The translations under genes and the position numbers were made by a program. A stretch of 64,000 nt of DNA from Dendrophyllia cribrosa (taxonomy: Eukaryota; Cnidaria; Anthozoa; Scleractinia; Dendrophylliidae), in NCBI GenBank assembly GCA_024195265.1, contig JAJLRJ010000003.1, positions 31,286,143-31,350,142 on the forward strand, read 5' to 3'. This document shows positions 14,301-21,303 of this stretch, piece after piece (within the stretch, counting starts at the first letter, position 1; every line of letters starts with the position of its first letter). Under the pieces are notes generated by a model. The model saw only the letters and a list, made by a program, of their open reading frames with translations. It was not told the DNA's origin and did not search any database.

Positions 14301-17300
14301 ACAAAGTGGCATTTTATTCCTGCGACATGATTGTCTTACAGGCGATATTACTGCGGCATGTACACATTAAAACAATGGACAAAACAATTGAGGATTGGAT
14401 TAAAAGTTGTACCTAAATTCTATTAAAAACGGCAACAAAAGAGATGAGAAAATTTCACATATTCGCCAACGAAATGAGTAGACAGAGTAAATTGTAAACA
14501 TCGATCGATGAAGAAAAATAATATTTGCGAAGTTTATTTTCGGATTGGATCGCGAGCGAATTATGATGGAAAAATTCGATCATGTTTGAAATGCGCGGCC
14601 TTTACACTACAGTGACTGAAATCGGCTGCAAGTCATTTCCTTGCTCTTATTACTTAAGCAATGTCCACTAACCTCTATAACAGGTTGTGCCATTATTTAC
14701 AATCTATTTGCTCAGTTGAGAAAGCTTTTAGTCTTAAAATTCCTTAATTTTTTATCATTAGGTTGTATCGTGGGCGATCAAGAAGCTCGCTTTAACTCGC
14801 TATGCCAACAAACCCAGCAAAACATACAGCGGTGGAAACAAACGGAAACTCTCCACCGCCATGGCACTGATTGGCAACCCGCCAATCATATTCCTGGTAA
14901 GAAATCGTCCCCCCTAGGTTTGGTACCCTGATGCTGATTAACAGTGTCGGGAAATGAATGACAATGGTAAATGAATGCGAATTTAACGTAGACGAGAAGA
15001 AACTGTTGTGGACAACCATTTGTAGAGGTATAAAGAATATGCTTAAAAAGTCTTTAAGTCGTAAGTGTTTATGAAGAAATAGATGATGAAAGGCAAAGAA
15101 ATAAAATAGTTTTACAAGAAATTGCCATGTAACGGTATGATAAAAATATCATGGTCACTAACTGGACCATGGAAAGTTGAAATATCTTAAAGCGTTTGTG
15201 CTTCAACTGTTATTGTTCACATCAGAAGTTTGTGTTAGCTGTGTATGTATGCATGTATGTATGCATGAATGATTGCATGTATGCGTAAATGCATGTATGC
15301 TTTGCATGTATGCATGAATGCATGAATGTAACGGAAGTGCTCGTTTGTCTGTTTAGGATGAGCCAACTACAGGAATGGATCCTCATGCCCGGCGCTTCTT
15401 GTGGAATCTAATTCTTGATATCATCAAGGATGGTCGCTCGGTTATCCTGACTTCACACAGGTCAGTCTGTCGAAAAATCAGTGTAAACCTTTCACAAGGC
15501 TTAAAAAGTAGTTTGTTTAGCACCTCAAAGATAACATGCTTGTTTCACTTACTACAAAGTGGTAATAGCCTTATTTAAGACTGGGATGTCCTCTTAAAAA
15601 CAGAAAACGTAAAAAAAGCGTGCATTCAATAGACTGCTAGCAGTCCCTCTCTGGATAGTCGAGCGGGCAAGCAAATACGCGATCGGCCGAGCGACCGAGT
15701 GAGCGAAAATAATACGAGAGTTTCCCCTCGGCTCGTTCGCTCGCTCCAGTATCGCCGAGCTTGATTTAGTGATTAGCTCGGCCGCTCGACTTACTAAAAA
15801 GGAACAGCTAGCAGTCTTTGCATTCAGCAAATCACTAATGTCTCTTGAGTTCAACTTCTTGGCTCAAAAGGGTATAAATATTTCAAATGTTTACCCACAA
15901 TTTAATTTTGGACTCTTGCTGATAAAACTTTCGTGTTTACAGCATGGAGGAATGTGAAGCGTTGTGCACTCGCTTGGCGATTATGGTCAATGGTCGATTC
16001 AAGTGCCTGGGAAGCTGCCAACACCTGAAAAACAGGTTAGTCTGGCATAATTTCTTCAGCTAGCAGTCGTCTTGTGTGTCGTCGTTTTCACGGCGGCCAT
16101 GTTGGTGGACAGAACAATGAAATTTTCATCCTTTGGGAATAAAACTCTATTTTTATGCAAACCATTTATATTGTTTCTGTCCACCAACATGGCCGCCGTG
16201 AAAACCGTCTATACGTAGAACTGGGAGAATACCATTTTTTTACAAAGAATCCAGGCAACCTCGTGCCCAGGGCCTTTTCCTCGTTCGAACATCTTATCAC
16301 GTGACGCATGAAGTGTCTTCGTTCCCCTTGAACAGCGGTTCCAGGTTACAAGAAAACAAATATGGCTGCCAAACGCTGAAAATAAACCTCCAAAGACGAC
16401 ATTTGTCACATGACAAAATACTCCTCTATTCTTGGAGTATTTCAACAGTCTTGTCCAGAGGTTTCTTCGCCCGCCATTTTTAATAACGAACATTTTCTTT
16501 TCATGTTATCTAAATATGCTGTTACAAAGAAGCCTCATATTATAGATTTAGCGTTGTGGTTTCTCTTTGGGCTTCCTGGTCACTTTCAGTTTTAAGCGGT
16601 TTCGTTTTATGTGCGGTGAATTACAGATCCTTATCGCGTTCTAAGAACGCAATCCTAATTTCGTGTTGGTTGTCCTGTGGTTTATGTGCAGTAAAATTTG
16701 AGATTTTTTGGTAGACGGTCTTCCAAATGGCCGCCCCTATTGGTTGTTTTCAGGGGCTCATTTCCGCCGGAAATTCCTTCGAACGCGTCTCCATAATCTG
16801 TGATTACTGCTAGTCATAAATGGCTTGAGCTCAGCAACTGTCAGAACGACCCTGTAGAATTGTTTGTGTCTGGCGCACGGTGACTTTTCTGCAGGTTCGG
16901 AGGTTACATTATCACAGTCCGTTGTTTGTGTCTGACGCATGTTCACCTTTCTGCAGGTTCGGAGAAGGTTACATTATCACAGTCCGTATCCAGGGTGACT
17001 TGCCCGACTTGGGGCCTCTGTACCAGTTCTTCTCGGAGAAGTTTCCACGCGCTACGCTTAAGGTAGGACTGGGTTGGTTGTACCCTTTTCTCCTTTTAAC
17101 TTTGCTTTCTTTATTCTCGCGGATATAGCTACCTATGTTCTGTTAGTTCTACATGGTTACACTCAATAGGAATTTGATCCTATTTTTATTTATATGGACC
17201 ACCACTTTGTACAGTTTAGCAAAATATATGTAGCTCAGCAGCTTCCATTTGAACGGTCACACTATGATTTCATCCATCGTCTTACACGTGAGCCACATTT

Positions 17301-19354
17301 TACAGCCTAATAGAGCGGTTTTCAATTGAGTATGGTAAAACCAAAACCAAAGCAATAACTCTGACCAATCATAACAGGCGCAGACAATCCAATGAACCAA
17401 TCAGAACTCAAAGCAAATACGCCAAGCGCGGGAAAACGCGTGCAGGCAAGTCGCGATTGGTTTTGGTTTTACTTCTGATTGGTTGAGAAAGTGGCGCTAG
17501 ATTTTTTGGCCAATCACAAAGCGTAGCAATATAAAACCAAAGCAATTGTGTAATTACTTTCGACACTCAATTGAAAATCGCTCTAAACAGCGCGACTGAA
17601 ACATACTGCTCAATAGCTTACAATTGAATGTTCACACTTAGGACTTTATCGGCAGACTCGAAAGTTAGAACCACATTAGAATGGAGATTTATTTTAACTT
17701 TGGGGACGAAGGGGTAAACCAGTAGACATAAAGAGTGACGTTACAGCATTCTTTTTTCAGGAACATCATCACAACATGGTTCAGTACCAGCTCCCCTCGG
17801 GCGTCATGGATCTGTCTGAGGTGTTTGGTCACATCGAGTCGTCTTATGAAGCTTTGCAGATTGAGGACTATTCCGTCAGCCAGACTACTCTAGATAATGT
17901 AAGAGTTATCTCTTTATTTGCCTTCATTCAGTTCAATTAATTTTCAGAGTGAGTTGGTGGCTTTAGCCGTTTGTATTCATGCATCTTGGTGAGCGAGACT
18001 TCAATATTCGGATGCGCCGAAAGTATTGAAGAATCTAACAGCGTAGTCAAGGCAGATCCGAGCAGGCTAACTTTTAATGAGTCTCTTTAATGCCATGTGG
18101 AAATCAAGACTCGTATCAGACGTGTAACAGGTGTGAAGCGCGGAAAAAGTTGACTTGAGTGACCCTGTGTTTTACAGTCTTCATTTGGGAAAAAATCAAC
18201 GGCACCAAAGCATAGTACTGTTCAATTTCCTTTGTCTGACTGGTCACACCTAGGATTTCATTTACAGACCACAGGAAAGAACTCATCAATAACTTTCATT
18301 TGAACTGTTCATCCACATGTACAAATTTTAGAACCACTTTGGGTGGCTGAAGGTTTGGTAGGTGTCAGCGCTATATGCACCAAACAAACACACGATTAGT
18401 GTTGCAAATCATTTCTTAAAGGTTGAAGAGTAAAGTATGTTTTCTCTGTTTTAATATTTTTAGGTGTTTATCAACTTTGCCCGCCAACAGACGGACGAAA
18501 TCGACATTGAAGACAAGGCTCCGTCCTCACGAAGGACTGGTCCTAGGCACCGAGTGCGCAGGCGCGCCGAGAGGTTACGAGCTATATGGTCTGATGACGT
18601 CAGGTTCAGTGCATTGGAAGAAGAGCCTGTGAATGAGGGCGATGATGACTGGCAAGTTTCCTTCTCAGACCGGGTAAGTAATGCTGGCGACTCGTCACCG
18701 CCACCCTCGGGACCATTTTTATTTTTATATTATGGCATCATATTAACCGTTTATTGACTTAGTTTAGCTTTATCCCCATTCGCTGTTTTAAATTCCTAGC
18801 CTGTATCTCATATATCAAATTATAACCGTTTCACAATTTGTTTTTATATAAAATATTGTAACGACTTTCCGTATCTCCATTAAATCCCCTGAAGAAGGAC
18901 AGCTTGACTGTCCGAAATATCGGGAAACCTCATTCTCTAGTTGTATATTTTTTCTTCGCTGTTTTTCCTCATTATAGTTTTTACCCATTTTATACCCAAC
19001 ATGAAATCTACCGGACGTCATTTCCATTGGAATTTAGCCAGTTTTAGGTTCATAATGTTTGCTCGCCTATTAGACAGATTTTCGAAACAATTTACTTGAG
19101 GATTGTTAAAGGTTGGCTGATCTTGTCTGGTTTCGGTGTTTTTTTTTTGCTAAAAAAAAAAAGCTTCAAGTTGGGCTTTCGCAATTGCAGGAATGTTTTT
19201 CCCAGCAAGTTGGCTTGCAGGATATTTTTTCAAAATCACGCAACCCCTCCTCAGAAGTAAAATTCCTTCGGTAGGAAATCATTAAAGGAGTTTAATTATA
19301 TCCTATATTTTTTTCCAGGCTCGTCTCAGTTTTGTGACTTCCGAAGATTTATAA
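1191..19354 (+). CDS. ABCA1/ABCA4/ABCA7-type lipid-exporting ABC transporter, C-terminal half (5' partial)
   Basis: Exons: 1191-1406, 2623-3355, 4906-5011, 6223-6334, 6591-6654, 7562-7736, 8439-8554, 9601-9748, 10758-10881, 11739-11871, 12375-12495, 12714-12785, 13271-13377, 13935-14076, 14762-14896, 15357-15460, 15943-16035, 16957-17062, 17761-17898, 18464-18673, 19319-19354. All introns are GT..AG and every junction keeps phase, giving about 1062 residues and a TAA stop. The family moves phospholipid or sterol across membranes. In order the protein shows an acidic linker, the first helix of transmembrane domain 2, a large loop with paired Cys and seven N-glycosylation sequons, a helix cluster containing [13 protein letters not shown], and NBD2 with [20 protein letters not shown] and [10 protein letters not shown]. 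The tail carries VFINFA, a motif known in ABCA1/4/7. NBD1 and transmembrane domain 1 must lie left of the window, so no start codon is present. Exon 11739-11871 was found only by reading the + strand under a misleading minus-strand ORF. Orthology among ABCA1, 4 and 7 is unresolved. Confidence 0.95.
1545..1690 (-). mobile_element. Partial MITE of the AGAGCGG..CAATTGAG family
   Basis: This is an internal fragment in reverse orientation of the family seen complete at 5907-6189, 13531-13807, 17312-17584 and 39982-40263. It is recognised by the complement of GCGCGAGATTTTTTAGCCAA and by the GCGGGAAAACGCG-like core. A CTC trinucleotide run follows at about 1747-1775. Confidence 0.6.
2109..2610 (+). 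repeat. 88-bp satellite array inside a TTAACCCTTTCACTCCC element (5 monomers)
   Basis: The unit starts at TTAACCCTTTCACTCCC. Monomers begin at 2151, 2239, 2327, 2415 and 2505, a spacing of 88, 88, 88 and 90 bp. Each contains CCATTCAAATGAAA and TTTTGAGTCTGTGGA. The non-repetitive right end (ATTTTACAAAATGGAATTTG) stops about 15-30 bp before the acceptor of the exon starting at 2623, so the element reaches into the branch-point region. ORFs over it in both directions simply follow the periodicity. Confidence 0.9.
2623..3355 (+). other. ABCA exon: first helix of TMD2 plus large exocytoplasmic loop
   Basis: This is the largest ABCA exon in the window (733 nt). It opens with a basic segment ([17 protein letters not shown]), followed by a hydrophobic helix near [18 protein letters not shown]. 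The rest is a long soluble loop with Cys-Cys and Cys-x-Cys pairs (GATCCL, GIGCRCS), N-glycosylation sequons and a GRNISKYLL stretch typical of the ABCA1-type second loop. The loop is hydrophilic and glycosylatable, so it is placed on the exocytoplasmic side. The acceptor lies directly downstream of an 88-bp satellite array. Confidence 0.9.
3478..3880. repeat. Pyrimidine-rich minisatellite (TTCCACGCTTCTAACCTCTT-like)
   Basis: A unit of about 18-20 bp with small variants is tandemly repeated over about 400 bp in the ABCA intron downstream of exon 2623-3355. The + strand is strongly C/T biased. No coding capacity is evident. Confidence 0.85.
3994..4140. mobile_element. Foldback MITE (GATTCCAGTTTGCCGTGCGTCTG termini)
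   Basis: Imperfect inverted arms of about 48 bp (outer end GATTCCA..GCCGTGCGTCTGTT) bracket a short loop containing ACGTCATCTGTGATC-type sequence on both sides. Short palindromes built on ACACTCC lie just upstream (3910-3970). Confidence 0.75.
4206..4365. mobile_element. Foldback MITE (GTCCCGGACA termini)
   Basis: The left end (GTCCCGGACATCCGGTG) and right end (complement of CACCGTGTGTCCGGACC) are inverted. The inner arms share GCAACGTTACGC-like and TTGCGCGC motifs. It is non-coding. Confidence 0.65.
4629..4812 (+). mobile_element. tRNA-derived SINE
   Basis: A box A-like head (GGCGCAGAGGTGAGAGCAC) and a box B (GGTTCGATCCC) mark a tRNA-derived pol III promoter. A body with GTTGAGTTTGTTGTTAGTTC and a CTCCGG-rich part follows. 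The same family occurs complete on the minus strand at 52255-52503. Confidence 0.85.
5121..5517. mobile_element. CGTGAATACGCGAAGCG-family element
   Basis: The left end CTCGTGAATACG and the right end (CGTATTGACGAG..GGAGCCTTTGAT) form short inverted termini. The G-rich middle (GGAGGGGA, GGGGTGGGG, CAAAACGCCTAG) is partly duplicated. Related copies lie at 9834-10152, 20636-20845 (reverse) and 36216-36475. A 26-bp poly-G run follows at about 5552-5580. Confidence 0.7.
5643..5716 (+). other. tRNA-like sequence (SINE head or tRNA pseudogene)
   Basis: The order of parts is tRNA-like. TCCTAGG could pair with CCCAGGA as an acceptor stem, TAGTTTAGTGGGTAAACG resembles box A and CGTTCGATTCTCGCC resembles box B. 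The anticodon arm is poor and a T-rich tail follows, so it is more likely a SINE head than a working tRNA gene. Confidence 0.55.
5907..6189 (+). mobile_element. MITE, AGAGCGG..CAATTGAG family
   Basis: This copy is complete, with termini AGAGCGATTTTCACTGGAG and complement-type GAAAAGCGCTCT. Its core carries ACCAATCAGAACTC and CCAAGCGCGGGAAAA. It ends 33 bp upstream of the ABCA exon that starts at 6223. Confidence 0.8.
7767..7979 (+). mobile_element. TTAA-flanked CCCTTTCACTCCC element, short (non-expanded) copy
   Basis: TTAA duplications flank it at 7763-7766 and 7980-7983. The termini are CCCTTTCACTCCCA on the left and the complement CCCTTTAACTCCCA on the right. TTAA target sites plus CCC-starting termini are typical of the piggyBac superfamily. 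This copy has about one 88-bp monomer, against five at 2109-2610. Confidence 0.85.
8030..8185 (+). mobile_element. Partial MITE of the AGAGCGG..CAATTGAG family
   Basis: The recognisable core includes ACCAATCAGAACTCGAAG, CCAAGCGCGGGAAAACGCG and GGCGCGAGTTTTTAAACCAG. The terminal repeats are missing or decayed. Confidence 0.6.
8597..8972. mobile_element. TTAA MITE, GGGACACTGTCCC family
   Basis: TTAA lies at 8593-8596 and 8973-8976. The termini read (A)GGGACACTGTCCCG and its complement. The interior is non-coding. A close relative is present at 48774-49192. Confidence 0.85.
9050..9288. mobile_element. MITE with GGGACCTT..AACGAGAACGTTGAC termini
   Basis: The left end (GGGACCTTTAAGGCAACG) and right end (complement, CGTTCTCATTGGCTAAGGTCCC) are inverted. 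ACTTCCGG-type motifs recur on both arms. No ORF fills it. Confidence 0.65.
9834..10152. mobile_element. CGTGAATACGCGAAGCG-family element with GGAGAA microsatellite
   Basis: The family ends (TCGTAAACACGCGAAGCG and CGTATCCACGAG..AGGAGCCTTTGG) enclose a G-rich body. A (GGAGAA)n run at about 10014-10067 creates an artificial Glu-Lys ORF that should not be annotated as protein. Confidence 0.7.
11275..11390. mobile_element. Foldback MITE (ATTGACTGAGTTAGGTCGGGCC termini)
   Basis: Long inverted arms (GGCCGGACGGGAAAATATTTGGCT and its complement) surround a short palindromic centre built on GGTCATGG. A decayed relative is visible at about 42379-42455. Confidence 0.8.
12142..12349. repeat. 25-bp minisatellite (CACCGCAGTGGTGTGACTGTTACGC)
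   Basis: About nine units of CCACCGCAGTGGTGTGA-type sequence alternate between ACTGTTACG and ATGTCACG spacers. The array stops about 25 bp before the acceptor of the ABCA exon starting at 12375. Confidence 0.85.
12871..13019. mobile_element. Foldback MITE (CTAGCAGTC..CTGGATAG family), copy 1
   Basis: The inverted ends are GACTACTAGCAGTCTCTTTC and the complement of ATTATCCAGAAAGGACTGCTGGCAG. The interior is rich in GAGCGAGC-like motifs. A second copy lies at 15631-15817. Confidence 0.7.
13531..13807 (+). mobile_element. MITE, AGAGCGG..CAATTGAG family
   Basis: The left end is slightly truncated (GTTGAGTGTCGTAAAACCAA) and the right end intact (CGACACTCAATTGAAAGCTGCTCT). Its core matches the other copies. 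Confidence 0.75.
15240..15331. repeat. ATGC-type tetranucleotide-like microsatellite
   Basis: An interrupted tandem run of GCATGTAT and GCATGAAT units lies in the ABCA intron just upstream of the Walker B exon. Confidence 0.8.
15631..15817. mobile_element. Foldback MITE (CTAGCAGTC..CTGGATAG family), copy 2
   Basis: The ends AGACTGCTAGCAGTCCCTCT and complement AGCTAGCAGTCT are inverted. The interior has several GAGCGAGC/GCTCGCTC palindromic motifs. Confidence 0.65.
16084..16206. mobile_element. Foldback MITE (GTTTTCACGGCGGCCATG termini)
   Basis: Inverted arms of about 36 bp (GTTTTCACGGCGGCCATGTT and continuation) flank a loop of about 50 bp. A different family with similar design sits at 24349-24483. 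Confidence 0.8.
16860..16986 (+). repeat. Tandem duplication of a 3' splice site and exon start inside ABCA
   Basis: A 62-bp unit (16860-16921) is followed immediately by a 65-bp near-copy (16922-16986). Each contains the pyrimidine tract, the acceptor AG and about the first 25-30 nt of the coding exon. The second acceptor (exon start 16957) keeps the frame and matches the family (NRFGEGY). The first acceptor (exon start 16895) lies 62 nt upstream and would shift the frame. The upstream copy lacks three bases of the exon part. It looks like a recent local duplication that left a decoy acceptor. Confidence 0.9.
17312..17584 (+). mobile_element. MITE, AGAGCGG..CAATTGAG family, complete copy
   Basis: The left terminus AGAGCGGTTTTCAATTGAG and right terminus CTCAATTGAAAATCGCTCT are inverted. 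The internal ACCAATCAGAACTCAAAG and CCAAGCGCGGGAAAACGCG are shared with other copies. Confidence 0.85.
18464..19354 (+). other. ABCA C-terminal tail exons and stop
   Basis: Exon 18464-18673 begins [12 protein letters not shown], matching the VFVNFA motif known at the C-terminus of ABCA1, ABCA4 and ABCA7. A basic stretch ([12 protein letters not shown]) and an acidic segment ([13 protein letters not shown]) follow. The last exon codes only 11 residues ([11 protein letters not shown]) before TAA at 19352-19354. Its acceptor, with a long pyrimidine tract, ends at 19318. The short final exon is supported by phase (0/0) and acceptor quality rather than by strong conservation. Confidence 0.85.
18885..18925 (+). 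ncRNA. Hammerhead-ribozyme motif of a Penelope-like element tail
   Basis: The core CTGAAGA (18889-18895) fits CUGANGA. Stem II is a perfect 6-bp hairpin (GGACAG / CTGTCC, loop CTTGA), followed by GAAA (18914-18917). TATC ends in the cleavage-type triplet ATC, and flanking TCCC/GGGA can form stem I. Minimal hammerheads with very short stem III are known in Penelope-like retroelements. It lies in the last ABCA intron inside a decayed element tail. Activity cannot be judged from sequence alone. Confidence 0.7.
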
Positions 19355-19607
19355 ATTAGAGACATTTCGCGTCTCTAACTGAAGATGGACGCAGGAAAGC
19401 TAAATAACCTTATTTATGTTACAGAAATAATAACAATACAAACTTACATGTTTTTGTGCTTTTTTGTTGATCGCGGTAACGTTAGCTCATGGCGGTTTTT
19501 AGGCAGCTATACCTATATATACTATAGGAACAATTTAGGTATTTATCAATATTTATTTTATCAACTGTAGCTGTGTTTTAATGCTGCGAGCTGCCTCTTC
19601 TCCTTAA

Positions 19608-19762
19608 AAGGCCCAGTATCACCCAAAATGCATTGCGCGCCCAATGCCTCGACGATTGAATTTAACGCAGTCAAAAATTCCCGAAAGAGCCAATCACGAG
19701 CGAGCTCGTCATTTGAAAACAAAAACAAACGACCGCAAAGCCGATTGGGTGATACTGGGCCT
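19608..19762. mobile_element. TTAA MITE in the presumed ABCA 3' UTR
   Basis: TTAA lies at 19604-19607 and 19763-19766. The inverted termini are AAGGCCCAGTATCACCCA and TGGGTGATACTGGGCCT. It lies between the ABCA stop and the first good AATAAA, so it would be transcribed in the 3' UTR. Confidence 0.85.
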
Positions 19763-20635
19763 TTAAGATTGTCTTTGTGGGGCGAAATGAGCGAACGAAC
19801 AGAAACTATTTACTCTTACGTTTATCGAACAAAACGACCACGCCTCGTAATTCCACGCGCGGGTTATTCGTGCTCGCACGCGCGCATATCGCCTTTCACA
19901 AAAAGAGGGAGACTGAGTCGTAGTGAATGTGTTTCCGTGCTTTATGCTCTAACAAAAACATCAGTGCGAGCGAATAAAGGTAACTTAAGGTGGTGATGTT
20001 TGAGTGGTATGGTAAAGTGTAATTTTTGTAGTGAAATAGTGAAATTTTGAAGCGGATCAATTTCGGCTGCCTCCTGATGACTGAATGCATTTCCACTAGC
20101 AACTGATTTCTAATGAATAGGTGGTGAAACAAATTGTGAATCAAAGATAAAAGTGTGAATAATTTTGTTTTTTAATCTTTTTTGGGGAACCTTGTGAACC
20201 TCCTGTCTTAAAGAAAGAAACAAAAACAAAGAAAGGACAAATTGCTCTTATTGTTGAGGTAAAGGGTAGTAATAAATAGTACTGTAATTAAGACTATTCA
20301 TATGAATATATTTATTGCGTCTTAGGTCTTAATTTATTTGTATCCTTCGTGTAAATTAAGGGAAATTGAATAATAAACGCGTATAGTATATTTTTGCCTT
20401 TCTTTACTCTCGAGTTGAGTCCAGGCTTTCTCGCCACTGATTCATAGACTGCGCTGACCGAAAACGTTGGGTGTGAAAAATAAAGCCCAACCAAGGTTGC
20501 ATTTTGTGATTTTTGTTTTCACTTCCGAAATGTTATATGTCTTGATATTTTAAAAAGTATAAAAAAGGCGTCGAGAATTTGCAATAGCTATAGTCGGGGC
20601 TCGCTCACTCTTTCTCACTAAAAGCGAACTAAAAG

Positions 20636-20845
20636 CGAACTCGTGAATACGAAACGCTTCAAATAAAGATTCTGCACATCTTCGGACCCTCCCCTCTCAT
20701 AGGCGTTTTGATTCATCGAGCCCCACCCCCCGCGTCCAACTCCCCACCTTTCCCTCCATCCGACGCTGACCCCATGGGTAAGACAGGTGACCATTACATA
20801 TCACGGGCTCATTGTTTACAGTCGATCGAGCGAAATTTCTACCCA
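20636..20845 (-). mobile_element. CGTGAATACGCGAAGCG-family element, partial reverse copy
   Basis: Family marks are the complement of GGAGCCT-side sequence, CATAGGCGTTTTG, CCCACCCCCCGCGTCCAACT and CGATCGAGCGAAA near the end. Part of one terminus is missing. Confidence 0.6.
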
Positions 20846-21303
20846 AATGCTACAAGTCCAAACAATGACCCCAGAACCCTGGGTAGCTGGAAGTGGAATT
20901 CTCTCGTTCAATTAAGTTGTCTTCCATTTGGTAAGAAAAAAAAAAACAAACAAACAAAAGAACCACTTAAACAAACTTTATTGAATGCTGAAATTCTCAA
21001 CCCTCGAGGATCTTACTTGCAAAATCCATTGAGCAAGCCAGTTGACCTTCTGTATCGTGGTCTTATACACAACTTGATATATTGATACGCTACGTTGAAA
21101 CAAAAAATTAAATAAAGGAGACAAATATTTTACCTTTGAAGTCCAGCTAATGGCAAATACAAATACAATTTCGGTTCGACAAACCGCAAAAAAAACTTCA
21201 CGGTTTATAGTGGGATAAAACGACACAGCACTGGTACTGGACTGTGAAATTTATAATTGCATTCAAGGACTATTGTATTATTATCACTCCTGAATTGCAT
21301 CCA

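Larger units (their letters stand above)
12375..17898 (+). other. ABCA nucleotide-binding domain 2 (8 exons plus flanking linker)
   Basis: The ATP site is spread over eight exons. Exon 12375-12495 holds an acidic linker and the first beta strand (IRIENLTK). Exon 12714-12785 continues to the PKGE turn. Exon 13271-13377 carries Walker A ([10 protein letters not shown]). Exon 13935-14076 carries the Q-loop (GYCPQFDAL). Exon 14762-14896 carries the ABC signature (SGGNKRKLS) and the start of Walker B. Exon 15357-15460 completes Walker B and the D-loop (DEPTTGMD). Exon 15943-16035 supplies the H-loop, split as TSH|SMEEC. Exons 16957-17062 and 17761-17898 form the regulatory-type extension ending [12 protein letters not shown]. 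All canonical catalytic residues are present, so this half-site looks functional. Confidence 0.95.
19355..21303. other. Convergent intergenic region between ABCA and VARS1
   Basis: This is the 1.95 kb between the ABCA stop (+) and the VARS1 stop (-). An AATAAA on the + strand at 19973-19978 could end the ABCA mRNA. An AATAAA read on the minus strand at 20977-20982, about 322 nt past the VARS1 stop, could end VARS1. It also holds a TTAA MITE (19608-19762) and a reverse CGTGAATACG-family copy (20636-20845). I see no further gene. Confidence 0.6.
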
